Source: Argopecten irradians
Taxonomy: Eukaryota > Mollusca > Bivalvia > Pectinida > Pectinidae
Assembly: GCF_041381155.1 (NCBI RefSeq)
Contig: NC_091134.1
Coordinates: 58,187,467-58,251,466 of the forward strand
Length of the DNA stretch: 64,000 nucleotides
Direction of reading: 5' to 3'
The stretch's first letter is position 1. Each line of letters starts with the position of its first letter. This document shows, in pieces, positions 21,901 to 33,378 of this stretch. A model generated the notes under the pieces. It made no database searches and was not told where the DNA came from. It saw only the letters and a program-made list of their open reading frames with translations. The position numbers were made by a program, and so were the translations under genes.

Positions 21901-24625
21901 GGCGATAGATAAGAACAATTATTATACCTCAAGTGAGAATCCTGCATTCTGATTGGTCGAGAGATATTTGGTATTTTACACTTTCACACGGCATGTAACA
22001 TTAGAACAATAGGAAACAATAGACACGTTCGTAGCAACCCCCTAGCAACGGGTGATAGTGTATTTTTGACAGTGCAAAATAATAACCGCCCGAAAAACAT
22101 GCGCACTCGTTTCTTTTTTCGACGCCATCTTTGTTTTTTGAAGCGACGCTTCAAAATTTATCTAGAGCTATTTAGTAATAGCTTTGCCAAATTAGTCTAT
22201 TTATCAATATGTTTTGTTTTCAAATTAAGGACGGAGCTTTCCGTTTACACCTTTTCGCTTACCGTCCAGCGCTATATGTTGGTTGAACGGAAGACATGCG
22301 ATTTCAAGCGTCTTCGTGACGTTGCTTATGTTGTAAACAGACGACGGGACGAAACCAAAATTCATTGAAATTTACAAAAACGTTAAGATTTTAACAAACA
22401 AAGGAAACAAGACAACAAGAATTTTCACTAAATGCTTATTGTGAGTATTCTTTTTTATAATGCAATGATAGTTAACGCTACTGAGTAGAAGCTGATATGC
22501 TATTCTACTGCTGCCGGTGACTCACTGACTGTTCGACTTTTGCAAAAATCAGTTACAATGTTTCAATAGATTGCAAATACTTGAAAACTAGTTTTGTTGC
22601 TAGACTTTTGGTATAATAAAAAAAATACTACCTGCATTAGAGGGTGACAGTGCCTGTGTAACCCCGAGGATATCACTGTCACCCGAGGCGAGGGTGACAG
22701 TGATATCCTCGGGGTTACACTTAGTCCGCTAAAACTGACCATAATCGCAGGCTCAAAATTCTGACTGATCGCCTGTTTATGGTCAGCTACCTACTGCTCT
22801 TAAAAAGTCGGGGATTGTAGTACAAATCTGGCGACAGCGATTATGAGAAATCTGCATGTTGGTTTGGGGTCAAATATGCCTTTAAAGTTAAAGGAAAACG
22901 TTTGGCACTCACTTTAATACATGTCACATCCCAATTCATCACATTAACGATGCTATGTCCCTAGTTATGTTCGAGACGTCCAAGAATCAGTGTTTCTGTA
23001 GCCATCTTTGAAGACCAAAAGTTAATTTTAACAGCCAATTAGAATCGTCGAATTTCACCAGAAATCGATCCCAGCTGTCTGATTGGGTGTTAAAATTAAC
23101 TTTCAGTCTTCAAAGATGGCTACCCAAACATTGATTCTAGGACGTCTCGACCATAACTAGGGACATAGCATCATTTATGTGATGAGTTGGGATGTGACAT
23201 GTATTAAAGTGAGTGCCAAATGTTTTCTTTTAACTGACAATACCTTTCTGACCCCAATTAAACCTACAGAAGTCCCATAATCGCTGTCGCCAGATTTGTA
23301 CTACAATCCCCGGCTTTTCAAGAGCAGTAGGTAGCTGACCATAAACAGGCGATCAGTCAGAATTTTGAGCCTGCGATTATGGTCAGTTTTAGCGGACTAG
23401 GTTACACTAGGCACTGTCACCCTCTAATGCAGGTACATTGTAGTATTTATATAATATAAACTTATACATGGAGCATATACGGTGCATCGTTACAAAAGAA
23501 ATATCGCATATCATTTTTTCTCGAACCCATGCACAAAATGCATATTTCAAAGGAAGAAGGTTAGCAGATCCTCATAGGAAGATATTTCAATAATATATAT
23601 ATATATATATATATGTATACGGACGAAATCTATAAGAAATAAAAACAATAACGACTGACTAGTAAGCGTTTTCGCCCCATTCAAGTGAGCTCTTCAGACG
23701 CACCATCTGAACCCATGCACAAAATGCATATTTCAGAGGAAGAAAGTTAGCAGATCCTCATAGGAAGAGCTCCCTTGAATGGGGCGAAAGCGCTCACTAG
23801 TCAGTCGTTATTGTTTTTATTTCTTATAGATTTCGTCTGTAAGGATTTTTCTTTAAATTTATCATATATATATATATAGTCGTACTTAATATTAAACATC
23901 TATATACGTATGTATTTGTTTTGCATATCTATGGAGTATACACGGTATAGAATGACGGCGGGGTACCTATTTATAGAATAATGCTAGAAACCGGTTTTGT
24001 TATTTATACACGTAATAAAGCGCACAGATACATATCAACACCGCTGTGCCAAGGTACAGTATAGTGTAATTCTATAGAATACAAATGATATTTAGACTTC
24101 AGCTTAGGTTTACAATGGAGAATTGGCCTATATCCCAAAACATTCCATAACTCAAACATTACATGAGTTACATGTACAGATGCATTTGTATATGTGAAGC
24201 AGATTTCAATATGATTTATTTTTATATTATATTTAAATTTTGAAGAGATGACGTTTTGAAAAATAATATACATTTAATTATGTATAATTTTCACCAATTA
24301 AAATCCCCTCATGTTAATGTTTCAGACATTTTGTTTAATGCTGATTTGCAGGAAAACATTACTTATTTATTTCTATATTTGTGTTAATGATGAAATATCA
24401 GAAGAGTATACTTCCTTTAAATAAACGCACAAATGGCTATAAACCTAAAACATCCATGACCTAGTTATAGGATTACCTTTAGTACGCACATGAAAGTTAG
24501 AGTTTAATTCTGGTTTAATGGTATTTAGTAGCTAGTAGCATACATAACTGTTTAAATTTAATATGTTTTGTCTTACCTGATGCACGAAGAAACAGCAACG
24601 AAAATAACACCAACTTTGCGTCCAT
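18756..24625 (-). CDS. Receptor gene 3: divergent paralogue, 406 aa, repeat-bearing cytoplasmic tail
   Basis: Six exons on the minus strand: signal 24625-24577 (MDAKLVLFSLLFLRAS), linker 21839-21789 (KGSQCSDGAVSENVT), ectodomain 21272-20949, stalk 20568-20263, TM 19695-19620 (VGTIVPLVIIITIGFALWF), tail 19170-18756. The sum is 1,221 nt, 407 codons with stop. The ectodomain keeps all six cysteines of genes 1 and 2 and has several N-glycosylation sequons (NGS, NIS, NCT, NVS). The stalk holds two tandem copies of TTTSSSVVLPDVTN. No separate Cys exon is seen. The tail has SYDNDM, EYHNIL (YxxI), ITYPLY and two LPYMESI units inside 20-aa repeats; it lacks the clean YxxL pair of genes 1 and 2. Uncertain points: the strong acceptor CTGCAG at 19181 would put the tail out of frame, so the weaker GAAG at 19171 is chosen; a short final repeat copy shifts the frame and ends the protein at 18756 while another frame stays open to 18533. 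Confidence 0.75.
22632..23435. mobile_element. 800-bp palindromic foldback transposon
   Basis: TACCTGCATTAGAGGGTGAC at the left returns inverted as GTCACCCTCTAATGCAGGTA at the right. Arms of about 390 bp align almost throughout (for example GCTATGTCCCTAGTTATG with CATAACTAGGGACATAGC) around a centre near 23045. The left arm has an additional nested hairpin at 22652-22722 (GAGGATATCACTGTCACCC / GGGTGACAGTGATATCCTC) absent from the right arm. No coding frame. Confidence 0.85.
23524..23845. mobile_element. Composite element with direct and inverted repeats
   Basis: A ~60-bp direct repeat (GAACCCATGCACAAAATGCA ... CCTCATAGGAAG) at 23524-23583 and 23709-23768 is combined with ~75-bp inverted repeats: GACGAAATCTATAAGAAATA at 23623 and its inverse ending at 23840, including GCCCCATTCAAGTGAGCTCT. 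TA microsatellites flank both sides. It resembles terminal-repeat remnants of a Penelope-like element. Confidence 0.65.
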
Positions 24626-24629
24626 GCCT

Positions 24630-24690
24630 CCGGTTGAAGTGCAAAATCCAGCGTGCTATAAATAACTTATATGTAATTTCCGGCGGATCA
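24630..24690 (-). promoter_or_regulatory. Probable core promoter of receptor gene 3
   Basis: On the minus strand TTACATATAAGTTATTTATAGC lies about 30-55 bases upstream of the gene 3 ATG at 24625, giving two TATA-like cores (ATATAAG, TTTATAG). The 5' leader would then be very short. The same stretch is duplicated at 43.43-43.47 kb without the coding exon. Confidence 0.35.
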
Positions 24691-25604
24691 CGGTGTGGAT
24701 TTACACAAAAGTACTATTTGTATCAATTTAGAATTTGTCAATGCTAGCCTACCTAACATGTGGTATCAGACTTCGTTATACTGGTGGATACGATTACATG
24801 TTCAATTGTCGATAGCCATCTCTCCATCTATCTCACTTTACAGCGTCACAGTGTTTCTTTGTGTGTCCTCCAAATTCAATCTGAATATATCTGAGGAACA
24901 GCAAGAAGATTTTCATTGGTTTAATATTTCATATTGTCAAACGTTCAAATTGAGATGTCTGACAATCTCTGGTCATAGGAGCAAAACATATTCCGAGTAT
25001 GAAACAAACAGAAAGCTCGAAAAGCTGGTTAGACGGTTGAATGAACATATTGCGTATGTGTAGACAATATTACTTTATTACAAGGAATCTGCTTGTTAGC
25101 TCAGTTTATTATATATTTTTCTGCGACGATGTGATCTATTTTCTGATATATATATACAGCGTTTAGCATGTCAAGAGCCCGTTAGAGTTTGGATTTTTCT
25201 AGTAGTAAATCTATAAGGCAGACAAAGCAAACAAAATGTAGTCCTGTTTTGCAGTTTATCTCTCTCCAAATAGCTGTTTATGCTGATTTGCAATTCATAG
25301 TTATCTGGATATCAATTGATATATTTATTGTCAATATTGATTTATTACATACAGCTTGGTTTTTTTTATGATATAAAAATTCACGTACCACATGATACCC
25401 GATAATGTTTGTGCGGAACTATTTTTTTCTATTTCATTTCAGCGGGAAGATTACAGATAGTTACGTTCTATCACCACTTGAGATACTAGTCCCACACAAA
25501 GAGTGTCGGATATCACGTGGTACGTGAATTAGTCTCATTACTTGGTTTCATTTCGGTTTCACCTGTAATAAAAAAGGAACAAAAAATTTCTGAAATGAAA
25601 AACT

Positions 25605-25740
25605 TTTTATTATGCTATTTATTTATATGGGACAAGTAAGTTATTCCAACCGTGTGGACAAAACAAAATTGTCAAATTTTCGAGACGATTTGCCCCTTCA
25701 TCAAGACATACAAAACGAACACGATTACATAATTTATTTA
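25605..25740 (-). mobile_element. Penelope-like terminal repeat fragment
   Basis: GTTATTCCAACCGTGTGGAC ... TTTTCGAGACGATTTGCCCC ... CATACAAAACGAACACG is repeated in altered form at 30440-30560 near the RT remnant. On the minus strand it reads TTGATGAAG...CTCGAAAATTTG, resembling the hammerhead ribozyme core known from Penelope-like terminal repeats, but with U where the core C is expected. A duplicate copy is at 44.39-44.53 kb. Confidence 0.5.
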
Positions 25741-25754
25741 TATAAACTTTTCTT

Positions 25755-28700
25755 TTAGATATTCAGCATTGACCTTTTCTTCGTGTTCGAAATGACGCAC
25801 GGTTCCCTTCCGTTATTACTCAACCTAGAATACCCTTTGTCTAGTTCTCTTGATTTAATTATTTCCTTTGAACTCATATCTATAAATTCGAATTCATCAA
25901 TGGCATTGTATATTGTATGGATAGCTTCAGCTCCGACTACTTTTTTATTTACTGTATTGTTAACTTGACTGAACAACGCGTCGGTATCAAACTTGTTTTC
26001 CGCTTTTTTCGCTTCAGTTTCACATAAGTCAGTTTTTTCTTTGTTGAAAAACTCTGGCTTCTGAACTATGTCATTAATGATATTGGAAGGAGTATTAACG
26101 TACGGTTCGTAATTAATAGTCCTTTTTGTGTCCTCATCGGTCGTAGTTGAGTCCTCATCTGTGATATTGAATGCATTCCCTGATACAGGATCCGAAGTAT
26201 CTTCGTTACTAAAATGTGGGAAAGCGAAAGACATAGAAGCTGAACATCTCTGATGACCTATTCTGAAAGTGGAAAATATTGAAATTAATGTTTCCTTTTG
26301 AACTGCTATTCAATGAACTAATTGATTACATGATGTTCGATTCTGAGCATTAATTCTTGCGTACTGTAAACCAAAAGGATGCTGCTATTAAATTTCGCGA
26401 AATTCATTTGAAAACAAGTTCGCGAAGACCAAATTTAGCGGATTGCAAAATCAAATGAAAATTACTACCAGTAAATGTGATGTAGATGGCAATTAGCGGA
26501 TATAAACTTTCGCGAATTTACTTAGATCGCTAAATTTGCGAAAGTAAATCGCACGCGAATGAAAGTTGGCTTACAGTATGTGGGAATTGGTATGAGTAAG
26601 CTGATCTGAAAAGATACGCAGAGCATTACTAATCTGTCGTAGATTGTGAACTTGAATAAGTGAACTATATTATACAATAATATATATATTTTTTCTTTTG
26701 TTGCCAATTTGATTAAACATATTTTATTTGATTCATCAATGATATTAAAAAAATATTACTTATTCACAAAGAATCTATGTGTAAATGCAATGAGGTATCG
26801 ACTAAAAGCGATGTGATGCTTCAGTACGTGATAAATGTTTAAAGATTAATTCCCATTTTACTCCTCCATGATAAATTTCTGTCTGACTTTGTAGATATAC
26901 TTTCACATTTTAGGTTGATTAATCGAAGGTTATGTCTGCTATTCCGTTTTTAATTTCTATTTGATGTTGTTCGCATCCCTTGTTCGGATGGCTTGTATTG
27001 CATAAGCAATTGCTTTAGTTCACGAAAATATATCATAAGGTCACACAGAAGCATTAGCAAAGCACAGCAGACATCAAAAACATTAATCTTCTGAAGTAGA
27101 CAAGCAAAAAGTTAACACAGACATTTATCGTAATTTTCAAAGGATATGGTTGAAATGACCATTTACATATCACACAGGTCAATTTCGTCCGAGGCTTACA
27201 TATATTGGACACATACAAAGCTTCATCACGTCCGTTGAGAGAACAACCAACTTAATAATTTTACATAGACCACAGTGTTAAAGTTTATTAAGGTTTTGTA
27301 ATGTATTATTAAAACCACTGAATATTAGTTAGCTACTGTGTTCAATAATTACAGCCTAGGTTCTCATATAACACTAGATAGAAAAAAAGTGTGGGTCCTA
27401 CTGCTCAAAATCGAACCAGAGTAGCCATTTTGAAATGAGGTGCATTCGACACCGCAAAATCATGAAATTCTAATGTTTTTACCTATTCATTATCAAAATT
27501 GATATTTTGAACCTAAGTTTCAATCTGAATTTCCAAATTCATATCATTGTTATTTAGGAATAATTACCTGTCAGAAAACATTTTCATTTTGAAATTATTA
27601 ACCAGCCAATCAGTGGGCGGGTCAAAATTCTATCCTGTGCTCAATCTGCACAGGGGCCGTTTCTTATGGTCTTTTTTCATTTAGTTGGTTGTTCCCTTGA
27701 GTCCCAGTTAAAACGGTCCCACTGTACAAACGTATTTACTCAAGTTATCGTGTCCAAATGGATAACTAAACAGTCGATGCATGACACATAAATCGACGAA
27801 CAAAGGACTAAGAAGGACTAAATAAGGAGAAACGTCTGTCGTAAAGTTTTAGTATACTTCAATTTTAAAACATATTTAAGTCATAAGTACACATTTAAAA
27901 GTTTGCGAGATGTATCCAGTGTCCTTTTAAAATAACCCTTCAAAGGAATTTTGATTTCTAGAGATGGTATTATAGTTTAGATAGATGTGCATATTCAGAT
28001 AAAAGAATAAAACAAATATGCATTAATGAATATCGAGCAAGTGATGGAAAGCTTAATGGTTTGACTCAATCGACTGATAATGTAATTTATTACACTCATT
28101 TCCATTGGTTAGATCTTTGAGGTTGCTTTTTCCATAGACCGAAAGAATTAAACCTATTCTTCCTCCTTAACACAAGTAACGCATAACGTAAGTGCTGAAT
28201 ATCTAAAGCGAACATAACAGAATAAAATAATTGCATATAATATTGTTAATATGTTTCTTTACGCATGATTTATAATTATTTTTTTCTTTGTGTTCATACC
28301 AAATCTGGCTTTCTGATTGGCCAATACTTTTTGCATATCACTATGACAAAAAAAAAATCCGAGCATGGCGCAAAACCCCGACGTTATTGTGACGTCACAA
28401 TAGAAACATTGACGTTCCGTATTGATTCGGAAAAAGAATCCCTTGAAAAATCACTAGAATGGTGCGTTAAAACATACCATATTTAAGCAAATAGATTATA
28501 AGATTAATTTCAAGCATTGATATCACTATTTTCTAAATTTAATCGGGTTATGAAAAATATTGTTTGCAAACTTTTGCGAGAATCTGCTACGAATTCCACG
28601 ATAAAATTAAAAAATAGTGACATCAATGTTTAAAGCCACACTATACGTAATTATCAACAAAAAGTCAAGTTAGATTCGACCCCGATATTGTTAGTATTTG

Positions 28701-29195
28701 CAGATGTCGTTGAAATTAAGTTATATCAAAGAATATTTATATTGATTTCTAAATAAAATTGATACAGCAGTTGTTGAAAGACAATATTTGTAAAGATGTC
28801 CTCATTTTAAACTGGTCGCCATAGAAGTTACGATTGTAGCCGAACGGAAGTATAAAAGTTCATGACCCGTTCTTGGGACAGACGTTACGTAGTTATGGTA
28901 GTCACATGACGTTCTCGGCAACGACTAACTTCGGCTTGTTTTGGGCCCACCTAGCGATGTTCAATATTTATTTGAATTTTATCAAAAGTTTCCGAATCAT
29001 TAACGCTCATCTTGACTTCGATTTAGTCCATTCTCATGATTTACAATTTTTTCAATATTTTTCTAAATCAACTAAATCATGGGACTTTATATGAAAAGGA
29101 AATAAATGAATCCGACTTTAAATTTCAGCGGTAAGACTTACATTTTTAGTCGTTTCTCTCCTATAAATATATGTTCCTCCGGTTCATGTACATCC
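25755..29195 (-). CDS. Receptor gene 4, cytoplasmic exons (partial)
   Basis: A 54-nt exon at 29195-29142 (DVHEPEEHIFIGEKRLK, AG/GT borders, phase 2 to phase 2) joins in frame to a terminal exon at 26262-25755. The terminal exon encodes about 169 residues: IGHQRCSASMSFAFPHF, then an acidic Asp/Glu/Thr-rich stretch and a C-terminus with TIYNAI and GYSRL (YxxI and YxxL, 22 residues between) ending KKRSMLNI. Both exons have the phase expected downstream of the family TM exon, and a TM exon candidate lies at 37.6 kb. The gene sits just upstream of gene 3 on the same strand, completing the array. Its ectodomain exons are not visible. The terminal exon could instead be a free-standing 159-aa gene starting at 26234. 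A second, damaged copy lies at 44.6-48.0 kb. Confidence 0.5.
26263..29141. other. Gene 4 intron (block A copy 1)
   Basis: No exon recognised. An element bounded by GAGAACAACCAACTTA (27239) and the inverse TTAGTTGGTTGTTCCCTT (about 27682-27699) may be a ~460-bp MITE. Short palindromic motifs with GCGAA (26395-26560) form weak inverted repeats. Confidence 0.4.
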
Positions 29196-30429
29196 CTGAA
29201 ATTATAAAAAAAACAGATTTATATATATAAAAATATGTCAGTATGACATGAAAAGCCACTGCAACAACAAACTTCGATTGCTAATTCATCTTAAAAACAA
29301 TCTATCCTACAGATCCGATGCTACGAAACATGTGTGCCTTATTTTCATAAAGTGTACTATAAATCTACCGTATTTCACTGGAGACTGGATTTTAGCAATG
29401 GGGTAATAAAAAATGTCACCGATTCTGTTTGTTTTATCGACAAAGACAAATCATGTAGTAAACAAATGTTTGTGTTTGTAGTTTCTGCCATTTAGTTCAA
29501 GTTAATTCACGTGTGATTTATTTTAATTATTAAGATTTAGGAATTGTGGGCAGTGCTCATATTTAACTGAAGGTTATTTTTGACCAAATACATCGATAAA
29601 TGTTTCCATGTTCACTGTTTTCACTTCAAACCGGCATGGTCAACACATTTAGAGTTCATATGGCTTGTATTTTTTTTACATAATTTTCGATATTCGTCAT
29701 TGATGCACATGGTTTCTGCAGTCGTGGATTCTAATTCAATACAATAATTACTTAAAACATCTACTTAAGGCATTTTAAAAGTTTAAAATATGTTTATTTG
29801 TACGTAACATACCTGTAGTTAACGATCAGTTGGAGAAACCATGCTTACTTTGTAGCCGCAGTGTTTTGTTTACGCAGTAAGTATAATATGATTAGCCGCA
29901 AAGTTTCGGATTTTACTCTGGATACAAAAATACTTGCTACGATGTTTTAAAGAATTTAATACGTGCATTAATCTCTGAAATACTATCAAACTATCGTCGT
30001 ATCAATAGCAATACCGATCTAATTCCCAAGTACGACTCGGTGTGAAAATGTGAAAGCATGGCTTCAACCCGACGCCATTTCCTACACTATTGCCAGCGAC
30101 CAAAACTAGGTCATCGTCTGAGCTACATACCGACCAGGAAACATGCTGATTATACAGAAAAATACATCACGAAAATCCCATTTTTATTTGTGATCTGAAA
30201 AAATACCAAGTAATGATTATAATAATATGAACAGGTTGGAGACATGCTTAACTGTCAATACCGGAAGTCAGCAGATGCGCACGCAGCAACCGGAGATGGG
30301 TCCAACACGCACCTACATGTATCTTAATAAAGCCATTAGCTACTTTAAAAATATGCTTTTACTAGCTGTTGTATGAAGATATCCTGGAGCAACCCTAATA
30401 AATAAATTAAACTTCGCTTCCCATGTATT

Positions 30430-30560
30430 CCATTCTTTTAGATGTATGAGGCAAAGAAGTAATTTCAACCGAGTGGAAAAAAAATTTTGTCAAATTTTCG
30501 AGGCGATCTGCCCCTTTATCATATCAAGACACACAAAACGAACACGAATACATAATATGA
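30430..30560 (-). mobile_element. Second Penelope-like terminal repeat fragment
   Basis: Related to 25605-25740: AATTTCAACCGAGTGGA ... TTTTCGAGGCGATCTGCCCC ... ACACAAAACGAACACGAATA. An insertion (ATCATAT) interrupts the core. It lies about 400 bp beyond the 3' end of the RT-derived sequence; duplicate at 49.27-49.40 kb. Confidence 0.5.
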
Positions 30561-30574
30561 TACGAACAGTAATA

Positions 30575-30920
30575 CGGGACAATGAAAGTAGATAAATATT
30601 TAGCTACACAATGGAGTGCAATAAACCCTTCGGCAAGTGGCAGTCGAAGGCCGGATCTTCGAAAGTGTAGTCATGATATGTTCGCAGAACGCTACAGTAT
30701 GAGCGGTGACTGGAAAGCGTCAAGCGTCAAAGCCGTCAAATGTGTGGCAAAATATATATGTAGTGCTCATTTGTATAGGATACAAATTAAGTCGCTTTTC
30801 TCCAAGGTGTGTGCAAAGGAGCAAAATCCTAAATTTAGTCGCCTTTTACCGGCATATGCAAAGGATAAAAAAAAGCGTAGAAAAGAACGGAAAATGCTGG
30901 AAATGGGGATTAGTAATTGA
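30575..30920 (-). mobile_element. SINE-like fragment
   Basis: The minus strand contains GGTAAAAGGCGACTAAATTTAGGAT, matching the 10.39 kb and 10.74 kb SINE heads. The open frame on the plus strand here (112 codons, 133 in copy 2) is therefore best read as repeat-derived. Homologue at 49.41-49.76 kb. Confidence 0.5.
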
Positions 30921-30971
30921 AAAGCGAGTGATCAATAGATGTCAATTTGTAATATATATATATTTATATAA

Positions 30972-32290
30972 TTAACGTTCGTTAATGCCTTTGGGATAGC
31001 GGATCTGTAGATAGGTAATCCAGAATATCTCCCTCGATCGACGCTTGGTTTGTGTCCAGTAGGAACAGTGCTCAATTGCAATCACTTGCATGTCTTTCCA
31101 AATATGGCTGGATAAGTTGCAATGTCTGACAACCGGATAGTCAGGTTTGTTCTGCATGATAGTCCAGCGGTGATTGTTGATTATGACGTTGAGTGGACCG
31201 CAGGTTTCCCCAACGTGTCGCATTGTGCATTTCCTACACGAGAGGAGGTAGATGACATTGCTGGATTTGCATGTCAGGTTCTGTCGGATGTTGTATGCTT
31301 TGTTGTTGATTGCACATTCAAATGTGTCTGGATGCTGGGTATGGACATATCATGCACCGTTTATTGTTGCATTTCTTGAATGAACCCGTTTGTGCAGCAG
31401 AAGCAAGAAGAGGAAGTTTGCTGCTCACTACAAGGTCTTTCACATGTTTTGGTCTGCGGTAGGCTAGTAGCGCTGGCCCTGGGAAAATACGCCTAAGTTT
31501 GATGACTCAATGATTTTCCAGTGGTTCCTAAAGATAGAAGGGAGATGTGGTAAGTTAGGATAGAATGTTACCAAACAGGGAACACGTTGAGTGGCAGTTC
31601 TGGTTTTGTATTCGAGAAGATTGGCTCTATCTAGGGCGCGGACCTTGTCGATTTCTTGGTCGATCAGGTGTGATTTGTATCCTGTGGCATTTCATCTCTT
31701 CGCACCGGCGTTCGCAGGTGGTATTGTCAGACACTATGCGTCGGATCCGTAAAGCTTGTGAATAGAGAATGCTTCTGGTGGTATGCGAGGGATGACAACT
31801 GGTGAGACGGAGGTATAGATGAGAATCAGTAGGTTTGGAATACAAGTACTAATGGCCCCTTCGACTAAGATGGATCTAGTGTCTAACAATATATTGGTAT
31901 CTGATGATATATCGGCAGTGATTTTGATGGTATTGTGGAATGTGTTGGCATGTTCAATAAATTCATCGAGATACTGTCGGTTGGAGGTCCGTTTGATTTC
32001 AATATGGTCAATGAATCTGAGCCAGCTGAAAGGTTTGATTGTTGCTGATGTTAAGACCCCCGTCCTGCAGATTCAAGGTGTCCCATAAATACATTGGCAT
32101 ACGAAGGAACCATCCTTGTGCCCATAGCTGTTACGTGCAGTTTGACAATTGAAACATAGCTTAGATATCTAAAATTGGAGTTAGAAAAGAGGTAGTCCTG
32201 TACACTTCCCGAATAGTAATCACTTGCAATTTGTCATGGTTAGTCTTCATACCGTTATTTTAAAGTTCTCTACTAAAATATCTTTAAAAA
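30972..32290 (-). mobile_element. Penelope-like element remnant: RT C-terminus plus GIY-YIG endonuclease
   Basis: Minus-strand fragments in different frames give, in order: VTAMGTRMVPSYANVFMGHL, WLRFIDHIEIKRT, YLDEFIEHANTFHNTIK, NILLDTRSILVE, then YSKPTDSHLYL and CHPSHTTRSILYSQALRIRR, then the endonuclease part NVIYLLSCRKCTMRHVGET, VVRHCNLSSHIWKDM and REIFWITYLQIRYPKGIN. This order is that of Penelope-like RT with a C-terminal GIY-YIG domain. The catalytic YIDD-type motif reads FIDH. Stops and frameshifts (31.3 kb, 31.85 kb) show it is dead. Confidence 0.85.
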
Positions 32291-32489
32291 ATATATTCTT
32301 CTACGTCTTTTGTGATTTAAAATATTAGTCAATACATGAGAGCGTATTGTCATCACCATAAGGGATCAAGATCAAATAGAAAAAATATGAAAAAGCCAAA
32401 TTCCTAAAGAGCTTTCCTGCCACCCACATCTCAAACAATAGCTCATTGTTCAAAATTCTTGTCTGCAATGCCTTTCTTCCTTAATGCCC

Positions 32490-32770
32490 GCGTCACACTA
32501 TCCCGATATTTATATCCGATGGCCATACCAATATGAAATTTTCAATTTCGGGTGAAAATCGTCCCGAAGGATGTCTTACCCGACGTCTTCGTGATAGCCA
32601 ATGAAAATATTCAAATCAAACACGAGGTCAACGCGAATATGTGTTTTTATGAGGATGTAGATACGAAGGCTTAATGAAGGACATACGAATGCTGAGCGAA
32701 GGTGACACAATGGCTATGCGACGTCGTGTTGTAGATACGATGCGCGTACGAAGCCAATCAAATATCGTTT
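32490..32770. repeat. GC-richer repeat of unknown class
   Basis: GCGTCACACTATCCCGATAT followed by many CGAAG and GATACGA motifs; related-looking motif-rich sequence recurs at 37.04-37.53 kb and in copy 2 (52.30-52.58 and 53.52-53.92 kb). These may be the two ends of one old non-autonomous element spanning the A/B junction. No coding. Confidence 0.35.
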
Positions 32771-33378
32771 AAGCTCAAACAAATATATTGGTTTAATCAG
32801 ATGATAATAATAATTCAATTAAATCAAATTGGCAATTAAAATAAAATGTTGTAGAATTTGTAGAAAAAATATTTTGTCATGTTCAAGTTTCATATGCCAT
32901 AACTGGGCGACAATTTTGACATGCTGTTTTTTCTTCACTAGTTTTTTGAAAACCACAACTTTTGAAAAATCCATTCAAAATCATACAAAGGCATGGGGAA
33001 ACATGTATGATGCCTCATAAACATTTGCAACAGCACAGAATTTATGTACTGTAATAATTCTTGTTTTTTCTGCATTATTATTTTTATGATGTATGCTTAG
33101 ATGAAAACATATTTGAAGAAGTCACGTTATAATTATTAATATCGCTGTAAAATGTGAAATAAAATTGCAGTCCACAACTTGGCTTCTTCGTTTGATAAAA
33201 AGTACTCATTTCATTGCATTTTAGACCTAAATATCCTGATTTTTAGCAGTACTGCCAAAATTCATTTTGAGCTCTTATTTGACTTTATAAAATTAAAACC
33301 TATGCATCGTAGGTATTGTAATAATCGAAATATTGACAATTTTCAGTGGTGGATATCAATAAAATCTCTTCTTGATTC

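Larger units (their letters stand above)
24640..33378. repeat. Segmental duplication block A, copy 1
   Basis: Nearly identical to 43425-53169 in the same orientation (offset 18.79 kb at the left, 19.81 kb at the right because copy 2 has an extra ~975 bp at 49.80-50.77 kb). Contains the gene 3 promoter, gene 4 tail exons and the Penelope-like remnant. Differences are mostly 1-2 base indels and scattered substitutions. Confidence 0.95.

Noticed and set aside
24695..25063. 122-codon plus-strand frame with a partner at 43520-43825
   Set aside because: Indels between the two copies change frame, there are no splice or start signals, and the frame overlaps the gene 3 promoter flank on the other strand.
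29813..29880. Possible 5' exon ending ACAG/GTATGT on the minus strand
   Set aside because: No coding frame joins in phase with 29195 in copy 1 (stop upstream); a 5' UTR exon is possible but unsupported.
30582..30920. 112-codon plus-strand frame, retained as 133 codons at 49418
   Set aside because: Overlaps an inverted SINE-like head and lies between Penelope-like fragments; copies share it only because the block was duplicated.
31122..31379. Plus-strand frame repeated at 50932-51189
   Set aside because: Antisense shadow of the GIY-YIG part of the Penelope-like element.
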